Notes: generated by a model from the letters alone, not told the origin. 12,411 bases of DNA from Dehalococcoidia bacterium (GCA_004297315.1 SCTU01000290.1:1-12411); one strand, 5' to 3'; counted from the stretch's first letter, positions 1 through 9,595 are shown. Program-made: numbers and translations.

Positions 1-836
1 CGGCCGATTGGCGAGGGCAGCAGCATCGCCGCGTAGTCGAGCAGCGGTCGCACACCCACTGCCGAGGTGTTGGCGACAGCGATCACCGGCACGATCTCGC
101 CGGTGCTGACGGCGAGCGCCAGCGCCGCGGCGAGACGCTCGCCCTCGATCTCCTTGCCCTCGAGGTAGTCATTCAGGAGCGCGTCATCGGTCCCGGCGAC
201 CGACTCGATCAGCATCTCGCGCGCGGAGGCGGCCGCCACCGCCCGGTCCTCCGGCACGTCGCCTTCGGCGTCGCCGGCACCGCGGTACGACCGGCCGCGC
301 AGCACGTCGATGACGCCCGCGAACGCGGAAGGCGTACCGATCGGGATCGCGAGGGGCACGACCTTCAGTCCGAACCGCTTGCGGAGTGCGGCCAGGACCG
401 TGTCGAAGTTCGCGTTCTCGCGGTCGAGGCGGGTGACAGCGACGATCCGCGGCAGGCCCCCGGCGGCGTCCGCGTGTTGCCAGGCGATGTCGGTGCCGGC
501 CTGGATGCCGCCGACCGCGTCGACGGTGATGATGGCGGCCTCGGCTGCCCCGGCGGCGGCGACGACTTCGCCTTCGAAGTCCGGAAAGCCTGGGGTGTCG
601 AGGAGGTTCAGGCGCCGGCCGCCCCATTCGACGGGGACGACGGCGGACGAGATCGAGTAGTGGTGGGCGTGCTCCTGCGCCTCGAAGTCGGAGACGGTGT
701 TGCCGTCCTCGACGCGCCCCATGCGCTTGATCGCGCCGGACAGGAACAGCGCCGCTTCGGCCAATGATGTCTTGCCCGAGCCGCGATGGCCCATGAGCAC
801 GATGTTCCGGAGGTCCTGCGAGCGATACGCCTGCAT
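1..836 (-). CDS. EF-G-like translational GTPase, N-terminal part (runs off the window)
   Basis: A continuous open frame leaves the left edge; residues 1-278 are visible and the C-terminal domains are missing. The G1 P-loop GHRGSGKT is at residues 16-23, G3 DTPG at 80-83 followed by FPDF, and the G4 position reads TRLD (135-138) where GTPases normally have NKxD. The switch I stretch reads HHYSISSA (58-65) instead of the RGITI of true EF-G. These differences place it with the EF-G-like paralogues (FusA2 type), not with the canonical elongation factor. The role of this paralogue family is not settled; a ribosome-associated GTPase is the reasonable guess. Start: the ATG at 836 has a GGGAG ribosome site 7 bases upstream, and an in-frame TGA lies at 858-860. 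It begins about 230 bases past the SDR stop, beyond a hairpin terminator, so it is probably its own unit. Confidence 0.88.
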   Translation of the reverse strand, partial: MQAYRSQDLRNIVLMGHRGSGKTSLAEAALFLSGAIKRMGRVEDGNTVSDFEAQEHAHHYSISSAVVPVEWGGRRLNLLDTPGFPDFEGEVVAAAGAAEAAIITVDAVGGIQAGTDIAWQHADAAGGLPRIVAVTRLDRENANFDTVLAALRKRFGLKVVPLAIPIGTPSAFAGVIDVLRGRSYRGAGDAEGDVPEDRAVAAASAREMLIESVAGTDDALLNDYLEGKEIEGERLAAALALAVSTGEIVPVIAVANTSAVGVRPLLDYAAMLLPSPIG

Positions 837-879
837 GCGGCCACTCCCATCGACCCATCAGTCAGGAGCGAGCATGAGG

Positions 880-909
880 AGAATACGCCTGCGCCGGTCA
901 GCCTCACAA
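880..909 (-). promoter_or_regulatory. candidate sigma70-type promoter for the EF-G-like gene
   Basis: On the minus strand, TTGTGA (909-904) is followed after 18 bases by TATTCT (885-880). Transcription would start near 873 and leave a leader of about 37 bases before the ATG at 836. It lies downstream of the hairpin that ends the preceding SDR unit. The match is by eye only. Confidence 0.4.
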
Positions 910-990
910 ACGCGACTTGCGAGCGGGGGTTCGCGGCCGAAGGCGGCTCCTGGCGGCCAACGCGCGCCGCAATAGACGCGAACGAAGATC

Positions 991-1038
991 TGCCCCCCAG
1001 CCCCCCGCCGCTGAGATCGGCGAGGGGGCTGGAGGGCA
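991..1038 (-). terminator. long GC-rich hairpin after the SDR gene
   Basis: The arms 991-1010 and 1018-1038 are complementary over about 20 base pairs with one bulged base and a few mismatches or wobbles, and the loop is ctgagat. It begins about 30 bases after the SDR stop. On the minus strand the stem is followed by GATCTTCGTT, which is only weakly T-rich. It probably ends SDR transcription before the EF-G-like promoter. Confidence 0.55.
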
Positions 1039-1068
1039 GGATGAATCTGCCCGAGTGGGAAGCGAGGG

Positions 1069-1857
1069 CTAGAGGCCCTTCTCCTTCACGAGGGTGTTGT
1101 CGTACATGATGCTGCCGTTGAGCACGGTGGCCGGCTGCTCGCAGATCCAGACGGCCGACTTGCCCATGTTGTCAGCGCGCTCGAAGTCGAGGTCGGGGTT
1201 CTCGCGGCTGTTCGCCGCCATGATGTTGCCCGGCGTCTTGATCCGGCCCTGCGGCGCGAGCACGTTGACCGAGATGCCCTCGGCCTGGTGCCGCCAGCCC
1301 TCGGCCTGCGAGAAGTGCTCGATCAGCGACTTCTGCGCGCCGTAGAAAATGTCGCCACCGCGCACCTTCGTCGTGTCGTACGGGCCGGGGCCCGGGAAGA
1401 TTGCGCCGCCGGACGAGATGTTGATGATGTGGCCGCCACCCGCCGCACGCAGGTGCGGGTAGACCTCGCGCATCATCAGGATCACACCCATCACGTTCAC
1501 CGAGAACGAGAGGTCGATGTGCCGCGGCTGGACCGTCTCCAGCGTCCCCGGCACGAAGATCGCCGCGTTGTTCACGACGATGTCGAGCTTGCCGTACGTG
1601 GCGACGGTCTGCTTGACGGCGTTCGCGATGCTCTCCGGGTCGCGCAGGTTGAGGACAACCGCGGTCGCCTCGCCGCCCTTCGCCTTGATCTCCTCGACGA
1701 CCGAGTGGATGGTGCCGGGCAGGCGCGGGTCCTGCTGCACCTCGGTGCGCGCGGCGACGGCGACCTTCGCGCCCGCTGCCGCGAGGTACTTCGCGATGTC
1801 CGCGCCGATGCCGCGGCTTGCGCCCGCGACGAGGGCGACCCGTCCGTTGAGTGCCAT
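1069..1857 (-). CDS. SDR-family NAD(P)-dependent oxidoreductase
   Basis: 262 residues, a Rossmann-fold short-chain dehydrogenase/reductase. The cofactor glycine motif GASRGIG is at 12-18, NNAA at 96-99, the structural Asn at 121 (SVNVMG) and the catalytic Ser pair at 148-149 (INISS). Two YxxxK motifs occur: YDTTK at 160-164 and YGAQK at 172-176. The second is followed by SLIEHFS, which fits the helix after the catalytic Lys, so Y172/K176 is the likely pair and an insertion of roughly 10-12 residues lies between Ser and Tyr. The substrate cannot be read from sequence. Start: the ATG at 1857 gives a protein beginning just before the first beta strand, with GGGGGAG about 9 bases upstream; the longer open frame upstream has no SDR features. 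The 149 bases between this gene and the lipoprotein stop hold no gene, and I see no convincing promoter there. Confidence 0.92.
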   Translation of the reverse strand: MALNGRVALVAGASRGIGADIAKYLAAAGAKVAVAARTEVQQDPRLPGTIHSVVEEIKAKGGEATAVVLNLRDPESIANAVKQTVATYGKLDIVVNNAAIFVPGTLETVQPRHIDLSFSVNVMGVILMMREVYPHLRAAGGGHIINISSGGAIFPGPGPYDTTKVRGGDIFYGAQKSLIEHFSQAEGWRHQAEGISVNVLAPQGRIKTPGNIMAANSRENPDLDFERADNMGKSAVWICEQPATVLNGSIMYDNTLVKEKGL

Positions 1858-2006
1858 ACTTGCTGCTCCCCCTCCACACGACGACGCGTGGCGCGCCGCT
1901 TCGACTTCCCTCCAGGGCGCACTCGGCGCTCCCGGGGAAGTGCACGATAGCGCGTCCGCCGAGGGGCGGGCGTGCCACCGGGCTGAGGGGCTCGGCTGGT
2001 TGGTTG

Positions 2007-2654
2007 CTACCGGACCACGATGTCGACGCTCGTCTCGGCGACGACCGCTCCGTCCTTCGGGCTGAAGAAGAGCGCCGTCACGCGGCCGTCCGAGGCCTGG
2101 ATGTCCCCGGGCAGGGTGAACACGACCTGCCAGAACCCCGGCATCCCGGCGTCGGGGGCAACGTACGTCAGCGGCACCTGGAACAGCGGCTTCTCCGGCA
2201 GCCGCCCGGAGGCGTCCTTCAGCCGCACCTGCACGACGACGTTGTTCTCGAACGACCCGCCGGCGTACCCCCGCACGAGGAGAGGCCCCCCTCGGCTGAA
2301 GGCGGCCGCCGCCTTCGGCTCCTCGATGCACACGAACGGCCTCGTCACCTGGCGTCCCCACGGGAAGGCCGCCGCGCACGAGGTGGCGTAGCCCGCCGGC
2401 GGCGTCGGCCCCGCCGGCCCCGTCGGGAACGCCGTCGGCGTCCGGCTCGCGGTGGCCGTGGGCGTCGCGCTGGCCGTCGCCGTTGCGGTCGCTGCCGAGG
2501 CCGTCGACGTCGGGGTGGCGGTCACGCTCGCCGCTGGCGAAGCGGTCGAGGTGGGCGCGGGCTTGTCGCCTCGGTTGCAGGCGACGAGAAGCGCGGCGGC
2601 AACCACGGGCACAGCGAGGCGAAGGATTGGGATCATGCTCGAGTTCATGCTCAT
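2007..2654 (-). CDS. Gmad2-domain lipoprotein
   Basis: 215 residues. A hydrophobic signal segment (about 9-25) ends in the lipobox LVAC with Cys26, so the protein should be lipid-anchored on the outer face of the membrane. Residues about 31-88 are a Thr/Ala/Ser/Pro-rich linker. Residues about 124-215 resemble the Gmad2 immunoglobulin-like domain (Pfam family linked to spore-germination proteins): a PLLVRGYA opening, FENNVVVQVRLKD, a GFWQV strand and an SPKDG turn near 198-202. Cys93 and Cys109 could form a disulfide. Gmad2 proteins occur widely outside spore formers and their role is unclear. The gene starts 40 bases after ileS with no obvious terminator between, so co-transcription under the ileS T-box is likely. 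The start is uncertain: Met1, Met3 and Met7 are all possible and none has a strong ribosome site. Confidence 0.85.
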   Translation of the reverse strand: MSMNSSMIPILRLAVPVVAAALLVACNRGDKPAPTSTASPAASVTATPTSTASAATATATASATPTATASRTPTAFPTGPAGPTPPAGYATSCAAAFPWGRQVTRPFVCIEEPKAAAAFSRGGPLLVRGYAGGSFENNVVVQVRLKDASGRLPEKPLFQVPLTYVAPDAGMPGFWQVVFTLPGDIQASDGRVTALFFSPKDGAVVAETSVDIVVR

Positions 2655-2694
2655 GAGAACGCGCCCGCCTGCCTCGGTGTTCCCCGCTCTCGCC

Positions 2695-6009
<3,315 letters not shown>

Positions 6010-6039
6010 GAGACACCTCCACGGGGGTCGGGCAACAGA

Positions 6040-6080
6040 ACAGCCCGCCCCAACACCGGATCCGGTGCGGGACGGGCTGT
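6040..6080 (-). terminator. T-box-controlled terminator hairpin
   Basis: The arm ACAGCCCGTCCC (6080-6069) pairs with GGGGCGGGCTGT (6051-6040). The inner segment CACCGGATCCGGTG is itself self-complementary, giving a very long stem. The following bases TTCTGTTGCC are only modestly T-rich. The ribosome site of ileS lies 20 bases beyond and is not in the hairpin, which favours transcriptional over translational control. Confidence 0.8.
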
Positions 6081-6400
6081 GCGAGATCGAGATCGTCGCA
6101 TGAGCCCGCGGTACCACCCGCGTTGCGCGGCCGCCTCGCTCCCACACGGGGTCGAGGTGGCTGCGCCACTCTGCCGCACCACGGCGAGTCATCCTCGCGA
6201 TGGCGCTGCCCCTGGTAACGGTGGGCGCTCCGGCCGCGTCTACTGGCCTCGGTCGAGGCGTTCGGGCGGCTGCTCAGGAGTGATCTTCACCTCGCGTGGC
6301 ACGTACCCGGCTTGCACCGTCCCGGGCTCGCTGTCCGGTCCGCAGCCCTCGATGTCTGCCATCGAGGATCACGGCCGCGTGGCTACTCGTCTCCGTCGTC
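6040..6400 (-). promoter_or_regulatory. isoleucine T-box riboswitch leader of ileS
   Basis: The RNA reads minus from about 6400. Stem I opens with GGAG (6394-6391), which pairs with CTCC (6280-6277), and includes ACGAGTAG, the AGCGAGCCCGGG / GGTGCAAGCCGGG distal region typical of T-boxes, and a specifier loop GTGAAGATCA with codon ATC at 6284-6282. The conserved T-box GGGTGGTACCGCGG is at 6119-6106. The antiterminator can be drawn exactly: GCGGG (6121-6117), 7-nt bulge TGGTACC (6116-6110), GCGGGC (6109-6104), pairing with GCCCGT (6077-6072) and CCCGC (6071-6067). The same 3' arm is consumed by the terminator at 6040-6080. Uncharged tRNA-Ile is expected to stabilise the antiterminator and switch on ileS. 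The intervening stems II/III (about 6270-6130) I could not fold in detail. Confidence 0.95.
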
Positions 6401-6425
6401 GCATGTCTACAAACTAGTCGCGTTG

Positions 6426-6455
6426 AGTCTAGGCGCGGGATGCGAGGCGGATCAA
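6426..6455 (-). promoter_or_regulatory. candidate promoter for the ileS T-box transcript
   Basis: On the minus strand, TTGATC (6455-6450) is followed after 18 bases by TAGACT (6431-6426). The predicted start near 6419 is about 20 bases before stem I of the T-box. The site begins just past the Doc stop codon, so ileS need not depend on read-through from the upstream operon. Assigned by eye. Confidence 0.4.
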
Positions 6456-6458
6456 CGG

Positions 6459-7031
6459 CTAGCTGCCATCCTCGAACAGAGCGGTCCATTCCTCGCTCAT
6501 CAGAACCGTGTTTACGATCGCTGACGTAATCCGCCGATGTCGGCGGATGCCGGCTCCCAGAGTCTCTGGGCTGCCCGCCTTTCGGAGCTTCGTGTCGAGA
6601 TCCTCAAGCCAAGCGCGCAACTGTTCGTTCGGCAGTCCCTTGTTGAAGAGTCGTTGCCGAAGGAAAGCCGCCGATTCTGCCATCGTGGTGGAGCCGTCGG
6701 CCACGCCGAGCGCGAGGTCGACTACCTCCTGGTCGCTGGCGACAAGGCCGTGCCCATTCAAATCAATGAACAATTCCATTGCGGCGACGGCGAAACGCTT
6801 GTTGCCATCAACGAACGGATGCCCCTTGTTCAGAAAGAAATGGAGCGCCGCAGCCTTGCCCGCGACGCCTCGGTATCGCGGCCACGAGGGCTGACCGAGG
6901 GCGCTCAGCAGCCGTTCCCGGCCGTCGTTGCCGCGGAGGCGCATCGTCAAGCCGTCGTTCGTCAGCCCCTCAGTGAGTGCGGCGATCAGCGTGCGCGCGG
7001 CGTCCTCATCGGGATACCAGAAGGCAACCAC
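6459..7031 (-). CDS. Doc-type Fic family toxin
   Basis: 190 residues. The Fic motif HPFVDGNKR is at 71-79, with the Lys before the final Arg that marks Doc-type proteins, in place of the GNGR of AMPylating Fic enzymes. Known Doc is a kinase that phosphorylates EF-Tu and stops translation; the same reaction here is inferred from family. Upstream, GLTMRLRGNDGRERLLSALG (27-46) matches the usual Doc N-terminal helices. Beyond the Fic core about 60 extra residues follow (130-190), rich in charged residues. Start GTG at 7031: the frame upstream is closed by the TAG of the preceding small gene at 7035-7037, and the next Met (residue 30) would cut the fold. Only 3 bases separate it from that small gene, so translational coupling is expected. 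Codon use appears more AT-tolerant than in the neighbours, a possible sign of transfer. Confidence 0.88.
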   Translation of the reverse strand: MVAFWYPDEDAARTLIAALTEGLTNDGLTMRLRGNDGRERLLSALGQPSWPRYRGVAGKAAALHFFLNKGHPFVDGNKRFAVAAMELFIDLNGHGLVASDQEVVDLALGVADGSTTMAESAAFLRQRLFNKGLPNEQLRAWLEDLDTKLRKAGSPETLGAGIRRHRRITSAIVNTVLMSEEWTALFEDGS

Positions 7032-7034
7032 TAA

Positions 7035-7169
7035 CTAGCGATCGCCCAACTCGCGGAGGGCTTTCTGCCGCCGGGCGACGACTCGCTGCGCAGCCTCGCG
7101 TACCTGCTTGTTACTCTTCTGCCGTCCCGAAGTACGGTCAGATGGCTGCTTCGTCTGCTTGTCTGGCAT
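7035..7169 (-). CDS. 44-residue strongly basic protein, candidate antitoxin
   Basis: The protein begins MPDKQTKQPSDRTSGRQKSN and ends in a predicted amphipathic helix (about 21-44) rich in Arg, Lys and Gln that finishes ALRELGDR. The ATG at 7169 has the strong ribosome site GAGGAGG, placed within the last codons of the upstream zinc-ribbon gene and ending 11 bases before the ATG; the two genes are 4 bases apart. It ends 3 bases before the Doc GTG. The position directly ahead of a Doc toxin is where the antitoxin (Phd in the classical pair) is found, but the sequence does not look like Phd. The antitoxin role is inferred from position and size only; a nucleic-acid-binding peptide is the alternative. 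Confidence 0.7.
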   Translation of the reverse strand: MPDKQTKQPSDRTSGRQKSNKQVREAAQRVVARRQKALRELGDR

Positions 7170-7173
7170 GGTG

Positions 7174-7752
7174 CTAGTCCTCCTCGGGCGCGTCCGGGTC
7201 GGGTTCGACGGCCACGGGGCGCGAGACGGTCGCGGTCACGTCGAGCTCCGCGAGCGGCTCGGCCATGCGGCGTTCCATGTCGACGGCTACGCCCATATCG
7301 GCGAGCGGCTCCGCGACTGCGCTGCGCGGGCCGGCGCCCTCGAGTTCGGGGGCGCGACGCATCGCCGCCGCGGCGATGCGGGCCGAGGCGTCGTCGGCCG
7401 CGGCGGCGTCACGCGCCTCCTGCTTCTCGCGGATGTCCGAGTAGCAGGCGGAGCAGTAGACCGGGCGGTCGCCGCGCGGGACGAAGGGGACCTCGGTCGA
7501 CTGGCCGCACTGGTTGCAGGCGGCGCGGTGCATCTGGCGCGGCGTCCGGCCGCCGTAGGAGACGTAGACGCCGAAGCGCGGCGTCTCCTCTCGGTCCTCC
7601 GGGCGGAGCAGCTTGCGCTGATTACGACACGAGGGACAGCGCACGGGGTCGTGCTGCAGGCCCTTGGTCGCGTAGAACTCCTGCTCGCCCGCGGTGAAGA
7701 TGAACGGCCCGCCACAGTCGCGGCAGGTCAGTTCGCGGTCGGTGAACGCCAT
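7174..7752 (-). CDS. double zinc-ribbon protein
   Basis: 192 residues. There are two CxxC-CxxC zinc ribbons: C10/C13 with C39/C42, and C79/C82 with C100/C103. The first carries the EQEFYATKGL signature of the 'probable zinc-ribbon' family; the second reads VPFVPRGDRPVYCSACY, common in small bacterial CxxC proteins. The rest (about 110-192) is Ala/Glu-rich, low in complexity, and ends in an acidic tail (DPDAPEED). No catalytic site is visible; the family has no firm function, and nucleic-acid or protein binding is likely. Start ATG at 7752 with purine-rich GAGAGG/GAGG upstream. It heads the unit with the basic 44-residue gene and doc, and has an extended -10 promoter and a structured leader of about 100 bases. 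Confidence 0.88.
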   Translation of the reverse strand: MAFTDRELTCRDCGGPFIFTAGEQEFYATKGLQHDPVRCPSCRNQRKLLRPEDREETPRFGVYVSYGGRTPRQMHRAACNQCGQSTEVPFVPRGDRPVYCSACYSDIREKQEARDAAAADDASARIAAAAMRRAPELEGAGPRSAVAEPLADMGVAVDMERRMAEPLAELDVTATVSRPVAVEPDPDAPEED

Positions 7753-7808
7753 CGCCTCGGTCCTCTCGCCATGCCATCGATGTGCCTGACGGCTGGCAAC
7801 GCAGTAGC

Positions 7809-7858
7809 GCGGACGCTGGTGCGTCCGCTCGAAGGTTCCCTTTTGGTTGTTGGGAACC
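7809..7858 (-). other. two perfect hairpins in the leader of the zinc-ribbon gene
   Basis: On the minus strand, GGTTCCC (7858-7852) pairs with GGGAACC (7840-7834) across an 11-base A-rich loop. GCGGACG (7828-7822) then pairs with CGTCCGC (7815-7809) across a 6-base loop. Both stems are 7 base pairs without mismatch. The first lies right at the predicted transcript start. It could also act as a weak murJ terminator, though no T-tract follows. I know no riboswitch class that fits. Confidence 0.5.
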
Positions 7859-7861
7859 GCA

Positions 7862-7870
7862 AGTATAGCA
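7862..7870 (-). promoter_or_regulatory. extended -10 promoter of the zinc-ribbon/doc unit
   Basis: On the minus strand TGCTATACT (7870-7862) is an extended -10 element with a near-consensus TATACT, conspicuous in such GC-rich DNA. No good -35 is seen at the right distance, as is usual for extended -10 promoters. Predicted start is near 7855, leaving a leader of about 100 bases before the ATG at 7752. Confidence 0.6.
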
Positions 7871-7886
7871 GATCAAGGGCCCGAGC

Positions 7887-9515
7887 CTACGGCCGCGCCA
7901 CCATCCGCAGGTCGTCCCGGTTGGCGAGGTAGCCCGCGGCGCCGAACGCCACGAGGCCGAGCGTGCCGGCGACGGCGATGCGCGTCAGCGACCCTAGCAT
8001 CGAGGCGTCGCTGACGCCGGCGATTGAGAGCGCCACGAGCGCACCGACCATGATCACGGTGAGCGCGGCCGTCGCCGCGAGCGTGCTTCCGACCGTCCGG
8101 GTGAGCGCGCGTCGCTCGAGCCCGCCGAGGCGTGTCGAGAGCACCCAGAGCAGCAGCCCGAACTCGACGAACGCCGTGATCGAGGCCGCGCCGGCGAGAC
8201 CTCGAAGCCCGAACGGGGCAACGAGCGCGGCGGAGAGCGCAAGGTTGAGCAGCATCGCCGCGACCGCGATCGCGACCGGCGTCCGGGTATCGGCGACGGC
8301 GTAGAAGCCGCGGCTGAGGATCTCGATCCCGCTGTGGGCGGCGATCCCGATCGCGTAGAGCGTGAGCGCCGCCACCACCAGGCGCGTCGATTCCGCGTCG
8401 AACGCCCCACGCTCGAGGAGCACTCGCACGGTGGGGGTTGCGAGGATGATGAGGCCGGCGGACGCAGGGACCGCGAGGAAGAGGATCTGGCGGAGCGACT
8501 TCGAGACGGCCATGCGCAGCGCAGAGGTGTCCTGCGACGCGCCGTGCTGGGCGAGCGTGGGGAAGACGGCGGTGGAGATCGCCATGCCGACGACACCCAC
8601 GGGCATCATCATCATCAGGAAGGCGTAATTGAGCGCACTGATCGCCTCGTCCGAAACGAACGAGGCGAAGAAGATCGCGGCGAGGAAGTTCAGTTGCGAG
8701 GCCGCGAGGCCCAGCACGCGCGGGCCCATGAGCCGCAGCACCTCCTGGACGCCCTCGGAGAAGACATCGAACGACGGGGTCCAGCGCATGCCGGCCGAGC
8801 GCAGCGCCGGCGCCTGCACGAGCAGGTGCGCCGCCGCGCCACCGACGACCCCCCATGCGAGGCCGTCTACGCCGCGGCTGCCCGCGAGGAAGACCGCGCC
8901 GGCGATGATGCCGAGGTTGTAGCAGACGGGTGCGAGCGCAGGCGCCAGGAAGTGGTGGCGCGCGTTCAGGATCCCGGTAAACATCCCGCTCGCCCCAAAG
9001 AAGAGCGGCGAGATCAGCATCAGGCGGGTGAGGCGCACCGCCAGCGCGCGGAGTTCCTCTTGCTGTCCGGTCGCCTCGCCCAGCCCGGGGGCGAGCAGCG
9101 GCACGAGGAAGGGCGCGAGCACGAAGGCGATCCCAGCGAGCAGCAGCGTCGCGGTCGCGATGATGTTCAGCGCGCTGGAGGCCAGCCGCCACGCGGCGTC
9201 CTCACCGTTGCGCAGCATGACACGGCTGAACGTCGGGATGAACGCGGCGGAGAGCGTCGCACCCGCGAGCAACTGGAAGACGAGGTCGGGCAGCCTCGAC
9301 GCCACCCAGAAAGCGGCAAGCTCCGGGTCGGTGCCGAAGGCATGCGCGATCACGATCGAGCGGACGAGGCCGAGCACGCGGGAGAGCACGAAGCCCGCCG
9401 CCACCACGCTGGCGGCACCGAGGAGGGCTCGGCCGCCGGAGTCGGGCGCACGCTCAATGAACCGGCGGAAGCCCTCGCTGTTCGGGCGGCCGGAGGGCGT
9501 TGGGGCGTCGGCCAC
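7887..9515 (-). CDS. murJ: lipid II flippase MurJ (MviN family)
   Basis: 542 residues, a polytopic membrane protein of the MOP superfamily that moves lipid-linked peptidoglycan precursor across the cytoplasmic membrane. The family opening SRVLGLVRSIVIAHAFG is at 45-61, with R46 and R52 matching the functional Arg pair of the first helix. It is followed by SRLPDLVFQLLAGATLSAAFIP, the LPN-type motif in its Gram-positive form. Further hallmarks are FTGILNARHHFLAPALAPVCYN and LSRGFYAVADTRTPV. Many hydrophobic stretches fit the usual 14 helices, and the length is normal. Start GTG at 9515 with GGAAGG 7 bases upstream. A TAGACT (9549-9544) about 30 bases upstream may be a -10, and it overlaps a small hairpin (9534-9539 with 9547-9552). 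It follows the terminator of the 44-residue gene, so it is probably transcribed separately. Confidence 0.96.
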   Translation of the reverse strand: MADAPTPSGRPNSEGFRRFIERAPDSGGRALLGAASVVAAGFVLSRVLGLVRSIVIAHAFGTDPELAAFWVASRLPDLVFQLLAGATLSAAFIPTFSRVMLRNGEDAAWRLASSALNIIATATLLLAGIAFVLAPFLVPLLAPGLGEATGQQEELRALAVRLTRLMLISPLFFGASGMFTGILNARHHFLAPALAPVCYNLGIIAGAVFLAGSRGVDGLAWGVVGGAAAHLLVQAPALRSAGMRWTPSFDVFSEGVQEVLRLMGPRVLGLAASQLNFLAAIFFASFVSDEAISALNYAFLMMMMPVGVVGMAISTAVFPTLAQHGASQDTSALRMAVSKSLRQILFLAVPASAGLIILATPTVRVLLERGAFDAESTRLVVAALTLYAIGIAAHSGIEILSRGFYAVADTRTPVAIAVAAMLLNLALSAALVAPFGLRGLAGAASITAFVEFGLLLWVLSTRLGGLERRALTRTVGSTLAATAALTVIMVGALVALSIAGVSDASMLGSLTRIAVAGTLGLVAFGAAGYLANRDDLRMVARP

Positions 9516-9595
9516 GAACTCGCCTTCCGTGCGGGGTAGGCAGAGTCTACCCGTGCGAGGCGTTGACGCCGCGTTCCTCGCGTGAGGGAAGACGC

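Noticed and set aside
1970..2005. Terminator after the lipoprotein gene
   Set aside because: Only a 6-bp GCCGAG/CTCGGC pairing with a large loop and no T-tract; too weak to call.
1858..2379. Longer open frame in front of the SDR gene
   Set aside because: It runs antisense-frame through the lipoprotein gene, has Arg/Gly-rich shadow composition, and the SDR fold starts properly at 1857.
2430..2560. Repeat-like GCCGT/GTCGC-rich DNA
   Set aside because: It encodes the Thr/Ala/Ser/Pro linker of the lipoprotein; low-complexity coding explains it.
6010..6192. N-terminal extension of ileS by 61 codons in the open frame
   Set aside because: It overlaps the T-box and terminator, has no IleRS-like sequence, and the ATG at 6009 has a far better ribosome site.
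6130..6200. Possible tRNA-like fold (GGTGCGGCAGAGTGGCGCAG on the minus strand)
   Set aside because: No complete cloverleaf, no T-arm GGTTCGA and no acceptor pairing; it belongs to the T-box leader stems.
8334..9539. Plus-strand open frame of 401 codons opposite murJ
   Set aside because: Composition is dominated by Arg, Glu, Gly and His, as expected from a shadow of a membrane-protein gene; no domain is visible.
9562..9590. Plus-strand TTGACG as a promoter near 9562
   Set aside because: No -10 at a suitable distance and no plus-strand gene to serve.
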